64,000 nt of DNA from Gordius sp. MW1 (Eukaryota; Nematomorpha; Gordioida; Gordea; Gordiidae), in contig OZ038528.1 of NCBI GenBank assembly GCA_964036665.1, positions 2,486,501 through 2,550,500 of the forward strand. The letters are read 5' to 3'. Shown here in pieces: positions 10,869 through 21,228 of the stretch (its first letter is position 1; each line of letters starts with the position of its first letter). The notes under the pieces were generated by a model that had not been told where the DNA came from, searched no databases, and saw only the letters and a list, made by a program, of their open reading frames with translations. The position numbers and the translations under genes are program-made.

Positions 10869-11214
10869 GGTATCATTTCAAAATACCACAGTCCAAAATA
10901 CCACTGAATCTCACGTTTTAATCAAATTACTCATTGCGCAAGCGCATAATTTCCATTTTTATAATGCGCATGCTTATGCATTTAACAGACCAATCAGATA
11001 GCTGCGCATTTTAATAATGCGCATGCGTATGCATTTAACAATTATTGCTGCACTATAAAACTTTAAGGGACAGGGTTAAGGTTCAGGGTAGTGTTGTAGG
11101 TCAGCGTTTTAGGTTAGGGTTAGGATTAGATGCACATCAATTTCCCTCCCCATTTGAGATTTAATTTTTTATGATTTTCAGTGTGGCATTTTGGACTATG
11201 GTATTTTGAACCCA
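10869..11214. mobile_element. Foldback MITE with telomere-like core, Mutator-like size duplication
   Basis: Inverted ends GGTATCATTTCAAAATACC...GTCC and TGGGTTCAAAATACCATAGTCC. Both sides are flanked by ATTCGTTTAAATA (10856-10868 and 11215-11227), a 13-bp direct repeat. Inside are repeated ATAATGCGCATGC motifs and, at about 11066-11130, a GGGACAGGGTTAAGG...TTAGGGTTAGG block shared with the unrelated MITE at 27684-27973. Confidence 0.75.
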
Positions 11215-11227
11215 ATTCGTTTAAATA

Positions 11228-11518
11228 AAGTTTTATCCAGATTCAACACTAAGGAGTAAATGTTTTAAAATTAAGAAACTTGTAAATTAGAATAAATCAT
11301 TGCAGTTTTACAGTCCCATTTATTCGATAATCTACGCGCTCACTACTTTTTCACATTTCGCAGTCACCATTGAAGTGAAACTTTTAAACATTGTGAAATT
11401 TTCGATATTTTGTAATTTGTTTTTCTATCTAAGTAATCTAATCAATTTTTTTGGAAATACTGATAGGAGCATTTTTAGCTAAATGACCTCTTAATTATTT
11501 GGTGGCTATATTCTAACA
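11228..11518. other. ARV1 upstream region
   Basis: AT-rich sequence between the MITE and the ARV1 start codon; the promoter and 5' UTR must be here or upstream. No clear TATA-type element can be singled out. Confidence 0.35.
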
Positions 11519-13400
11519 ATGGTGATATGTATTGAATGTGGTGATGAAAACAATTTAGATACTTATAAAGAATTTTCTCCTGGCATTATTAAACTAACCA
11601 CATGTGTAAAATATATTTTAATAAATTAATTTGTGTTATTCTTTTAATAGGTAAAATGCCATAAGATTGTTGATAAATATATTGAGTATGATTCTACTAT
11701 AGTTTTTTTGGATGTTGTTCTGTTTAAAGTTCAGGCGTATAGGCATATTCTATTTAACACTAGTATAAAGGTAAAATATAAAAACATCCATAATTTTTTT
11801 AGAACTATTGGAAGTTTTTTATATTTATTACGCTATCTGAATCCTTTCTAAAATATAAAAGATATAAAGAATCAAATTCTTATTGTCATGACAATAAATC
11901 AAAGTTTACAATAGATATGGTGTTTTATATATGTATGCTGCAAAATATAATAAGTAATTAAATCTAAATATTCTTAATTTTTAGGTTCATTTGTTTTTAT
12001 ATTATGTGTTTATATTATATTATCCATCTTTGGATTAAAAACTCCTGGTAAACATATTCGGTAAGTTTTTATTCTGAATATAGTAGAAAATCAAATTAGT
12101 TTCAATGATGTTGCAAGAACCATAATTATTTCATCTTATGGGAAACTATTTAGTTTGATATCTTTACCTTGGGTGAATGCACATGATGTTGTTCATTCAT
12201 ATCTTGTTTACACCTTAATATTTTCCTCGGATACTTTAGCCCTACACAGTATTTAACCTATTTTTATTTGATAATTTTTGTTATTTATTCTTATAAGTAA
12301 ACCAATATATATTTTAAATTAATGTTTTACAAAAAAATTCTGAGATGTTTGGAGTAGCCTGGATAAAATTTGATAAAATAATTGGGTCCCTTGCATGGGT
12401 CTAGCCAGCATTGGAATTAGAGGGAGGCAATAATGATTTAGAGAAGGCAAAATATTATTTTGTGAAATTTTAACCATAATTTTAATAAATTTTTGGATTA
12501 AGAGGGGGGCAGCTGCCCCTTTCTGCCCCCCTGGCTAGGCCCATGGACCCTTGTTTGAGGTATGGACCTTTATCCTGGCTCAAACAAAACCCAGCCAACT
12601 AATCATTTGAATTTTTAAAAATGATTCAACATATGACATATCAATAATGATAACATATATTTAAACTCCAGCCCCTCTTCCCTGCACAAAATTGTGTTTA
12701 TTTTGTGAACAGTTTTTAGAGTTTTATTATTTTTGCCATGATGCATGCTCATCACAAATCTTCAAAATTAGCATTTTGTAAAATTTTATTAGTTTTTAAA
12801 AAGATGATAATCCTCGCTTAATTACAAATTTTCTGTAGAAAAGTTTAAATACTATCTATAAATCATTGTAGCATCTTGATGAAACATATAAATTAAAAAT
12901 TTTTTTTATTAAGATCTAGTATGCACAAACTTGTTAATTTATTTTTAATAAAAAAATTTAGATTATAAGGTTTTATGGCTTTAAAACTTTTTGATAGTTA
13001 TGTTTGATTTTCAATTAAAATGTTCATGGGCGTAGCCAGCTTTGGAATTAGAGGGGGGCAATAATGATTTAAGGATGTTTAGGGAGGGGCAAAATGAACA
13101 TTTTTTGAAATTTTAGCCATAATTTGAATTTTAACAATTTTTTGGATTTAGAGGGGGCCGCCCCTCCCTGCCCCCCCCCCCCCTTGGCTACGCCCATGAA
13201 AATGTTTATAGCATTTTTAAAAAATTGGGGGAGGGGGGTAAAAGTGTGATATGTATTTTTTCGGTTTCTTAATTTTAGTTCGATATCAGATGCAACCACT
13301 CTTAGCTATTTTAGCCGTGCTCTTAGCTTTCGTAGTCACGCATTACCTAGAAAATTATTTCAACCTGCTCATAAACTATGACCTGGGCAGTTACAAATAG
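11519..13400 (+). CDS. ARV1: ARV1-like ER lipid/sterol homeostasis protein, six exons, complete
   Basis: Exons 11519-11605, 11651-11770, 11803-11953, 11985-12047, 12084-12248 and 13279-13400 join in phase at GT-AG sites to a 235-aa protein ending in TAG. Residues 4-32 form the ARV1 zinc ribbon (C4, C7, C29, C32). The ARV1 homology domain follows: DKYIEYD, FLDVVLF and AYRHILFN. Several membrane segments come next, including [16 protein letters not shown] and a segment after [17 protein letters not shown]1 is an ER membrane protein needed for sterol distribution and GPI precursor handling. Human ARV1 is 271 aa. The intron 4 acceptor is a tandem TAGTAG, allowing a one-codon difference. Introns 1-4 are 31-45 nt; intron 5 is 1030 nt and holds two MITEs. 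Convergent with the PLEKHD1-like gene. The last exon is the least conserved part. Confidence 0.9.
12394..12545. mobile_element. hAT-type MITE in ARV1 intron 5
   Basis: CATGGGTCTAGCCAGCA...GGCTAGGCCCATG ends with a 7/8 target duplication (GTCCCTTG / GACCCTTG). Family of 2898-3077. Confidence 0.85.
13025..13198. mobile_element. hAT-type MITE in ARV1 intron 5, 80 bp before exon 6
   Basis: Ends CATGGGCGTAGCCAGC / GGCTACGCCCATG and a perfect target duplication AAAATGTT on both sides. The 3' half carries a run of 14 C. Confidence 0.9.
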
Positions 13401-14694
13401 AAGACGTATATATAAATGCATTGTTTTGAGTGTTCACACTATCAAATATCTGTGTAAATAAATATGTATGAGTGTGGTGTGAGATGATAAATGAAATATA
13501 AATAAAAGATTCCACATACCATAAATAAATAATCTCCTATTGCAGGTATAATAACGTATCTAAAAATGCTTTTTAAAAAAACGTAAAAGACGTAGGAACA
13601 TTTTGATCATTGAAAAGGTATTAAATGAGAGCTTGGTCCAAGTCTAAATTGAGACGCGGTTTGTCACATAAAGTAGGTTCAAATGGTAAAAATGTTTCAT
13701 CTAAAAAATAAAGTGTTTATAAAAAAGGATTTATACTAAACTCGTCTATTGCACAATTCAGACACTGCACAAAAATTAAAATTTTAATAATATTAAATAT
13801 TGTTAATGCATATTATTATAAAGTATTTAATTTAAATATCGTATTCGTGGAAGGAATAATTTTATCCGAATAATTTTATATCGTGTACCCATACACGAAG
13901 AATGAAATTAGCGTATCCGGAGATACGATGATGAAGATGTCTTCCCACACACCCCCCCCCCCCCCATCTCATCTTATTCAAAAATTAAAGTTAAGAGTTC
14001 AACACGCGGTACAACTCTTGATCTTACCTGTTGTACACTCATAGCGTAGACCATTATTCTTTTACATTTAATTTCTAGTACGCGTATGTTACCCCCCCCC
14101 CCCGACGCGCTTATACGTTTGTGTTATTTATTTCTCCCCATATATGATTGTTTATCAACATGAATACGGATGAGTGATTTGTAGTAAGGAGATTGATACA
14201 TAAATATAATTTTGCTACGTAGTGTTGATGAAATAAAAATGTAGTGAAAATTCCTGCTAATAATTACTCCCTGTGGGGAGGACAATGTAAAGCGGTAAAT
14301 TCATCATTATTTAGTGGCATTAAGCCCGGCCATTCCCCAAATCACCCAATTTATTCTGTAGATTAATCTGAATTAAATGCTTTAGGATCGTCCCTTTCAA
14401 TTCCCCCAATTAATTCCTAAGAATTCTTTCCTTCTGAACCTTTTTATTTAAATCGTATTCCTTCTACGAATGCGATATTTGGCCCTTTTCATCAATTTAA
14501 TCCTGCCACGAATATTCTTCCCAAGTTATTCTGGGTCCAACAAGTTTTTAATCATATCACATAAAAATGCTTGGATATGAAATTAAATTAGTAAAGAAAA
14601 TCTATATGCAGCAATAAAAATTTATATTACATGCTTAATATGAAAGAAAATCACTATGCAGCAATAAAAAATTTAATCTTCATATATTTTATGC
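13401..14694. other. Intergenic between convergent ARV1 and PLEKHD1-like genes
   Basis: Contains AATAAA motifs near 13457 and 13500 suitable for ARV1 polyadenylation, and C-runs at ~13951 and ~14091. No other gene seen. Confidence 0.5.
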
Positions 14695-17600
14695 TTAATA
14701 TAATTTTTGCAAATTTGAACTACATTTTGATTGGTTGTGGATCCTTTGAGCGATAGACCAGTTGAGCAAATGCGTAAAAAAGATATTTAAGAGAGTACAT
14801 TTACTTTTTATTTTGAGGCGTCTTCTGGGTAGGGTTAAGCACCTTATAGTTTCTGCGCGCTTGATGATAGCCTTACGCGCGTGTAACGTGTTAGTCATAT
14901 AACCGTTTTTAAGGTTGTGTTTGGCATCTTTGTCTAAATCTTCGAAAAACTCTGGCGAATTAAACAAATTTATTCACGTTATTGATAATTATCGTTTGGT
15001 AAAATTTCTTACATCCCGCAGGAAGGTAAAATAATAATGAATAAAAAAGGTAAAATTGTTAAATAACCAAAAACCTCTTAAATTATTTTCAACAATTTAT
15101 CAACACTCAAAAAGGTTATATATATTTCAAATATTTTTATAATTAGTGAAACCCTTAAAGAACTATTCAATTTAAATGAACATTTTTAAGATTACGAATA
15201 AATATGATGTAAGTAAACTTTTCAATTTTTGAACGTTAGAAATCATGTCATCTTTGTAGGTGGAGTTTAGGCACAAATCACGATCCATTATCAGGCTATC
15301 TAATTGATTTAGTGAAGTTTCGGCGAGCACCAATTTTTGCCTAGCTTCAAGTCTCGCCAATATTTCTTCCTATACATTAAATTTCGAAATTAAAATTTTA
15401 GCAATTTTCAAAGCTAGGTTTTATTTAGTCGACCTCAAGACTTAGTCGAAATTTAAAAAAACAGACCAATGCTATTTTTAAATCGGCCCTTAATCTTAAA
15501 TGAACGTTTTTATTAGCCGACCTTTAGGCTTGGTCGAAATTTGAAAACCGGACCACAAAATTTTGGTCTGACATTTTTAAATCGGCCCTTAGTCTTAATT
15601 GAACCAAAGGTCGACTAAACTAAATCCAAGCCTTTTTACAGCACACTACTATATTCTCTTATATGATTAGTTTCGATTGAAAGAATACCTTTTACATTTT
15701 TAAGTCAATTTGACTAGGAAAAAACGGGTTTAATTCCCGGTAAAAGAATGATAAATGCAATTTAAGTGTTACTTTCAATTCTTGTTCAGCCATAAATTTT
15801 TGCTGCCAAAGCTCTTTCAAGCACATAACCAGTTCGTGCGCTTGGTTAGTGTACATTTCCTTTTCTTGATTAAGGAGGTACGAGGTGTTTTGATTTTCTC
15901 GCAGACTAAAACCAACCCCAAAAAAGGTTAAATTTGTGCACAAAAAATAGTTAAAAATTACATTAATTCACTACTGGCCTTTTCCTTGGTCAAAAAGTCA
16001 ATTTTATTTTCCACAATCTTTAAACTGGATTGCAGTCCATTGACGATGACCGAAAGAGTTTGATTTTCCTTAGATTGTTTATCGCCCCCATTCAATTCTC
16101 GACACTCGAGTTCTTGCAAGATATGCGCTTTTTCTTGAGTTAACGTCTGCACACACATAAATTAGACAAAAATGAAAATTAGACAAAAATTTTTAAAAAC
16201 AAAAAAAAATAGTTATTTAATGTTATCATTGGATTTTACGAACCGTAATGGATTCATAAAATAAGGCACGATATGAAAATTTACAAGATAAAGAAGGATC
16301 TATGTAAATATAGAAACAAATGGAAATTAATGGTGAAAGGACAAACAGTCATAGAAAGAAGAATACATTATGTGTTTTTTTATGAAATTAGCTATAAAAA
16401 AATTTGCTACTTTTATTAAGTTAGAAATGATTTATTAAAATAAATTCATTTTTAAGCATTCGTAGGCAGGCTACCGTGAAAAATTATAAATATTTAAAAA
16501 TTTTAAATACTGTCCAAATGGTGTAAAAAAATAAAAGTTGTAAATCCTATGCATATTAAGATGTCAATGTAAGCTCTATTTTAATAATTTCACCTCGATG
16601 TCTTTTTGCAAGGAATGTATAGTGGCATTAAGTTTGGGACTATCTTGCTCCAAATTTTCCATAACAACTATAGTATTATCCAATTCACTAATGTAAAAGA
16701 AAAACAAAAATTTAAAATTAAACTCATTCTTAACTTTCTTTACTTAGTTAACTCATCTTCACAAAATATGTATTTTATAAAAAATAAAAATTATATCATG
16801 AAAAAATTTGAAAGTCAAGATACCTTTTAACCTTTTCGTAATTTTCTTTCAAATCTTCAATCATCTTTTCCAAATTCCTTTTCTCATTTTCCAAATCCAA
16901 GGCAATCTTTTTCAATTCCTAAAATCATTTTTTTCACATACATATAATAATATTATCTTACGTCGTTTTTGTTGATTTCATTTTGATGCGCCAACGTTTC
17001 ACAATGCAATTTCTCTGCCAAATAAAAATAAAAGATTATAAAAAAGGCGAAACTTCATTAAGTTTCAAATGTAAAAATAAAGTATAAAAGCAATAATTAC
17101 TAATATTTTGAAATTTTACGGTATTAAAAACGCACTATACATAGCAAAATTTTGGGAATTATTCAATCAATCCTATTATTTAAAAAGCTTTGCTTCTTAT
17201 ACAAGTGAAATTTGGTAAATTACACGGTTATAAATAAAATTTATTAAACTAAAATTTTACCGATTAATTTGCAAGTTATTGAAATTTGAAAAACGCTAAA
17301 ATCGCCGTTTTAGCAACTTTGACAGCAAGACGTAAAGGGATAAACTAAAAATACATCTGTGTTCACCGTAAAAAACTCTACCAGAATCTGCAAACAATTG
17401 ATTTTATAAGTCCATCATTTGTTGACCAGTGTATTTTTAGAAATTGAAAATTTAAAGAATTTTTAAACAGATTTTTAAGTTTATAGCGGATGAAACATAT
17501 CGGAGACCTTTAACTTTTTCTTGCTCTTTCCATAGGTATAAGCCTTGCTTTTCCAACTCTTTAATCAGCGATTCCCCTATTTGCGAATTGTGCCAAGTTC

Positions 17601-18650
17601 TAAATAAAATGATAACACGATATTCAAATTTAATTAATTCTAATAAATATATATAAAATAAAAAAAATAAAAATTAACAAAAATTTTACATCCGGCTAGC
17701 TTCTTGCAACTTTTTCAGCCATTTATCCCTCTCCACCACGCTGTCTATCGCTATTATGAAAGGATGCTAAACAAAATACCCCCGTTCAACACATGTATAA
17801 AAATCTTTGTTAAAAAATAATAAAATAATTTTTCAAAAGAAAGTTTAAAAAATCATTCTAAATTACCAACTTTCACAAGATTCAGCGAGAAAATCAAAGA
17901 GAAGAGACTAGACGCGGGCCGGAAAAATTAAATATTATAGAGCTTTGTGTGCAATTATCCGTTATAAAGCAACAACCTAGATAATTGCCAAAATAAATTT
18001 CTATATAAAGGTAATTATCAGTCGAGCTTATAAACAATAATGGATATTGGTCTCGAGCGACGTCGAAAAATTAAAGCCAACCAGCGGTCATTAGCTAGTC
18101 TACTAAAGCAAAATAACAGTGTTTTACAGAAGCATAAGTACGCTGCCATTAAAAACCCGTATAAGTTTGCACGGCAATTATTCAAAAAATAACGAGTTGG
18201 ACAGGACAGGACAGCCCATAAATTGCATCGCAATTAAAAATAAGCTTTAATTATTTAATAAAAATTAAAATATAAATTAATCGCTACTTATTATTATATT
18301 ATCTAACTTACCACCAATTCATCGCTCTTAATGGAGATGGCATGTTTATGATTTTGCGCCAACGGTTCCATAACGCAGTGTCCCAAAGCTATCAAACCCT
18401 TTAATATATATTTAAAAAGTAAAAATTAATTTTAAACTTAAATTTAATTGAGGATCAACTAAGCAGAGAATAATAGAATTTCTAACCGAGATTATAGTAA
18501 GGATATCGGTCTAAATTAAACTTTTTTTAATAATTCCCATTTCTAAAAAATTTTACTTTTGGGTGTGGATTGAATTGTTTTCTTTTTTCAAATTCTTTCC
18601 TCTCGCTCTCGGGGTAGTAAAACAAATAACCATCTCGGATAACGAAAAAC
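14695..18650 (-). CDS. PLEKHD1: PLEKHD1-like PH-domain plus coiled-coil protein, eleven exons, N terminus not placed
   Basis: Minus-strand exons: 18650-18557, 18398-18312, 17766-17690, 17599-17508, 17014-16962, 16918-16824, 16687-16594, 16146-15962, 15905-15773, 15369-15219, 14951-14695. Every junction is in phase, giving about 405 codons to a TAG/TAA stop. The first three exons are the PH-domain core (FFVIRDGYLFYYPESER, LIALGHCVMEP, and the terminal helix with the invariant Trp in RDKWLKKLQEASR). TWHNSQIGESLIKELEKQGL follows, close to the same place in vertebrate PLEKHD1. A long coiled coil then leads to a basic tail (HARKAIIKRAETIRCL, PRRR). Human PLEKHD1 is ~506 aa. The start lies upstream: 18710-18893 offers MLANFRITNVFMAQLQR with a phase-matching AG|GTGTCA donor, but this is weak. 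Function in the family is poorly known; PH domains bind phosphoinositides. Introns hold MITE and other repeat fragments. Confidence 0.82.
15405..15650. mobile_element. Decayed hAT-type MITE (TAGTGTTGTAAAAACGG family) in PLEKHD1 intron
   Basis: Contains repeated TAGTCGACC, CAGACCAA and AAATCGGCCCTTA blocks and ends CCTTTTTACAGCACACTA. The left end is lost. An internal ~110-bp block is duplicated. Confidence 0.55.
17260..17440. repeat. Interspersed repeat shared with 53990-54175
   Basis: Both copies start ACCGATTAATTTGCAAGTTA and share GTTTTGACAGCAA-type, TTTGTGTTCACCG and CATTTGTTGACCA-like blocks in the same orientation. One lies in the PLEKHD1-like gene and the other in a seipin intron. Class unknown. 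Confidence 0.6.
17985..18237 (-). repeat. Short interspersed element with LINE-like ORF fragment, copy 1
   Basis: Copies at 17985-18237 (reversed), 19440-19735 and 26105-26420 share AATTGCATAGCAATT-type ends, a GGACAGGACAGG run and a central coding-like block. In this copy the + strand reads RRRKIKANQRSLASLLKQ...AAIKNPYKFARQLFKK then stop. That resembles the linker before the RT in some invertebrate LINEs (KNPFxFxKxLF). It lies inside an intron of the PLEKHD1-like gene. Confidence 0.6.
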
Positions 18651-19439
18651 CTTTCATATATTCAAGTAAATTCAATATAATTTTTAGTATTTTAAAATAA
18701 AATATTAACATATATAAATAAATAAAATAAATCATAAATGTACAATTTAAAATTGGTCGGGCCTGTTTATCGTTAAAAATCAATTGTGCTGCCAGGGGAA
18801 GGTGTCCTTCCTTAATAAAAAAAATTAGCTTTTGACACCTCCTTTGGAGCTGAGCCATAAACACATTTGTAATACGAAAATTTGCCAACATTTATAATTC
18901 ACATTTATATCATAAAAAGATGCTTTTATTTTCAATTAATTCGGATTTTAAAACTTTACATTATGTATGTATAAATAGCAAATCAAAATTAATAACACTG
19001 ATATTCAATGCAATTTGATCAAAAAGAAAATAACAACATGGGCGTTCTCTTAACAGTAATATAATGGATTTAACAAAAAATAGTCATTATTTTGAGAAAT
19101 AAAATGTTTTTTCAATAAACTTTTTTGTATAAGGGCTAGAGTGTATTCAACAAAGTATAGAATGGGTTGAAAATGGAATGGCCCTTTTAATGCTTTAAAC
19201 CGCTTTTCACTCTTTAATTTCATCTACCAAGTACTTGTAAAGTAATTTAACCATAGATTGGATCAAAAAATATGCTTTTAACCGCATCTAACCGGCAAAC
19301 GCTATGTGGAGACATTAAAACAGTGAATTACTAAAATTCAAATAAGAATTCTGTCTATATGTAGTAGTAATCCATATGGGTCGCTATTCTTAAATTGACA
19401 AGTGATTGCATGATGGCTGAACACACGGGCTTTTTAAGC

Positions 19440-19735
19440 ATATTAATTGCTATGCAATTTAGGGGCTTATTTTTGGTTGTCTGTCCATCCGTCCTGTCCA
19501 ACTTGTAATTTTTCAATAATTGCTGGGGAAATTTATGCGTGTTGTTTTTAATGGCTGTGGGCTAATGCTTCTGTAAAAACTTTTAGTTTGGCAATATAGA
19601 CTAGCTAATGACAGCTGGTTGGCTTTAATTTTTCGGCCTCGCCCGAGCCCAAATTCTATTTTAGTTTTTGTGCCCATCTAATTATTACCTTTATATATAA
19701 ATTTCTTTTGGCACCTTGTCTAGGTTATTAATTTT
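19440..19735 (+). repeat. Short interspersed element, copy 2
   Basis: Starts near TTGCTATGCAATTTAGGGGC, followed by TGTCCATCCGTCCTGTCC, TCTGTAAAAACTTTTAG and GACTAGCTAATGACAGC. It ends near GGCACCTTGTCTAGGTT. The antisense strand reads RGRKIKANQLSLASL, matching the coding-like block of copy 1. Confidence 0.65.
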
Positions 19736-20194
19736 AAATTTTTTTTGTAATTTTAAAAGCATTATTTGTAAATATCTTAAATAAAAATAGATCAAGCCCG
19801 ATATAGTAAGAGACCGATTTTTAGGCGCCCACACCTCGAACCCAAATTAACTAAAACTTTCGGGATTTAACACATTTCATAAATATCCAAGAGGGTCAGT
19901 CAAAAAAGAAGTTTTTATGATCGATTCGACATGGAATGCCCCAAAACGATTCTTTATATTTTGGTATTATCGCGTTATAAAATAGCCATCTAGGGGACAA
20001 CAGCTGATTGCATCCTTAAAATTCTTATCAATTAACAAGAGATGACATGCATAAATTCTTTAACTAAAAAAGAACATGTAAAAAAATACAATACATTACA
20101 AATGAATTTGGTCCTAAGCTTTATTATAAAATAAATTTCAAGGACAGAGTCTTAAAAATTCTTCAAATATCGCATTTTACCAATATTTAATAGG

Positions 20195-20351
20195 CAAGGG
20201 CGTAACCAGGGGGAAGCATGGAGGGGCGGCTGCCCCCCTCTTAATCCAAAAATTCTTTGAAATTTATTAAAATTATGGCTAAAATTTCGAAAAATTATCA
20301 TTTTGCCCCTCCCTAAATCATGATTCCCCCTTTAATTCCAATGATGGCCAT
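20195..20351. mobile_element. Decayed hAT-type MITE
   Basis: CAAGGGCGTAACCAGGGGG start, GGCGGCTGCCCCCCTC and TTTTGCCCCTCCCTAAATCA inside, degenerate right end. No target duplication recognised. Confidence 0.7.
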
Positions 20352-21045
20352 TGGCTAAGTTAGCTCAAACATTTTTGCTTAAATTAATAGAAATGAACTA
20401 TATATGAAATGCTTTTCGGTACACCAAAATAAAGTACATTACGTAGTACAATGAGCTTTCTCTCCTTTTCCTCCTTTATTTTTGGTAAAAACTATGCTAA
20501 AAAAGAAAGTTTCGAAAGGCAAACACTTCGAAGCAAAATGTCGCCAAATTTGTCAACTCAACAATAAGTAGGTCGCGTCGCGAAACTTATAAACGTCAGT
20601 AAACATGCCATGTATTGCATGAATCTGTAAAAAAAGTCAAAATTTCCGAACCACTAACAAACAGGCAAAAATTTTAAGAAAATTAAATATTAACGAAATT
20701 TTTCAAATATTTGAGAGCTTTCGTTATGTAATATAATTAATTTAGTGTTAATTTTTAAAATCAATTCTCAAATTTAATAAAATAATTATGGCGTTTAGTT
20801 TATTTAATATATACACTCAAATATGGGGTTCTAGACTTTACTAAAATAAAAATAATCAACCTTTAGCCAATCTATTATATTAATGGTATAAACAAAACAA
20901 ACTCGAGTAAGCTTGAAATTTGCTAGGAACTTGATTTGCTTTATGATCGATTTCGTTTGCTGATTTAAGATTCTAATCTAAAGTAATCTTAGCGCGTGGA
21001 AGAATCAAAGGCAACTGCCCCCCCCATAGGAGCCAAAGGGGGGCA

Positions 21046-21187
21046 CGCCCATGAGGGGCAGGGAGGGGTGGCTGCCCCTCATAATTTAAACATTTGCTTA
21101 AATTTATTTAAAATATGGCTAATTTCCAAAAAATGATCATTATTTTTTCCCCCCCCCCATCTAATTCCAATGCTGGCTAAGCCCATG
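21046..21187. mobile_element. Hybrid or truncated hAT-type MITE
   Basis: Right end TGCTGGCTAAGCCCATG is normal, but the left end reads CACGCCCATGAGGGGCAGGG, as if one MITE end joined another. Target duplication absent. Confidence 0.6.
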
Positions 21188-21228
21188 CCCCACCCCTCCA
21201 TTTCATATAGGTATTTTAGTCATTTTTA

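Larger units (their letters stand above)
18894..21228. other. Divergent intergenic region with repeats
   Basis: Between the PLEKHD1-like gene (-) and the unrecognised gene (+). Holds copy 2 of the short repeat (19440-19735), two MITEs and otherwise AT-rich sequence. The promoters of both genes are expected here, but none can be marked. Confidence 0.4.

Noticed and set aside
11066..11130. Telomere array
   Set aside because: Only a few TTAGGG-like words inside a MITE, duplicated in another MITE at 27.8 kb; not a terminal or interstitial telomere tract.
18553..18891. 112-codon minus-strand ORF as one exon
   Set aside because: It runs across the PH-domain exon in a different frame; the exon at 18557-18650 is supported by motif and phase instead.
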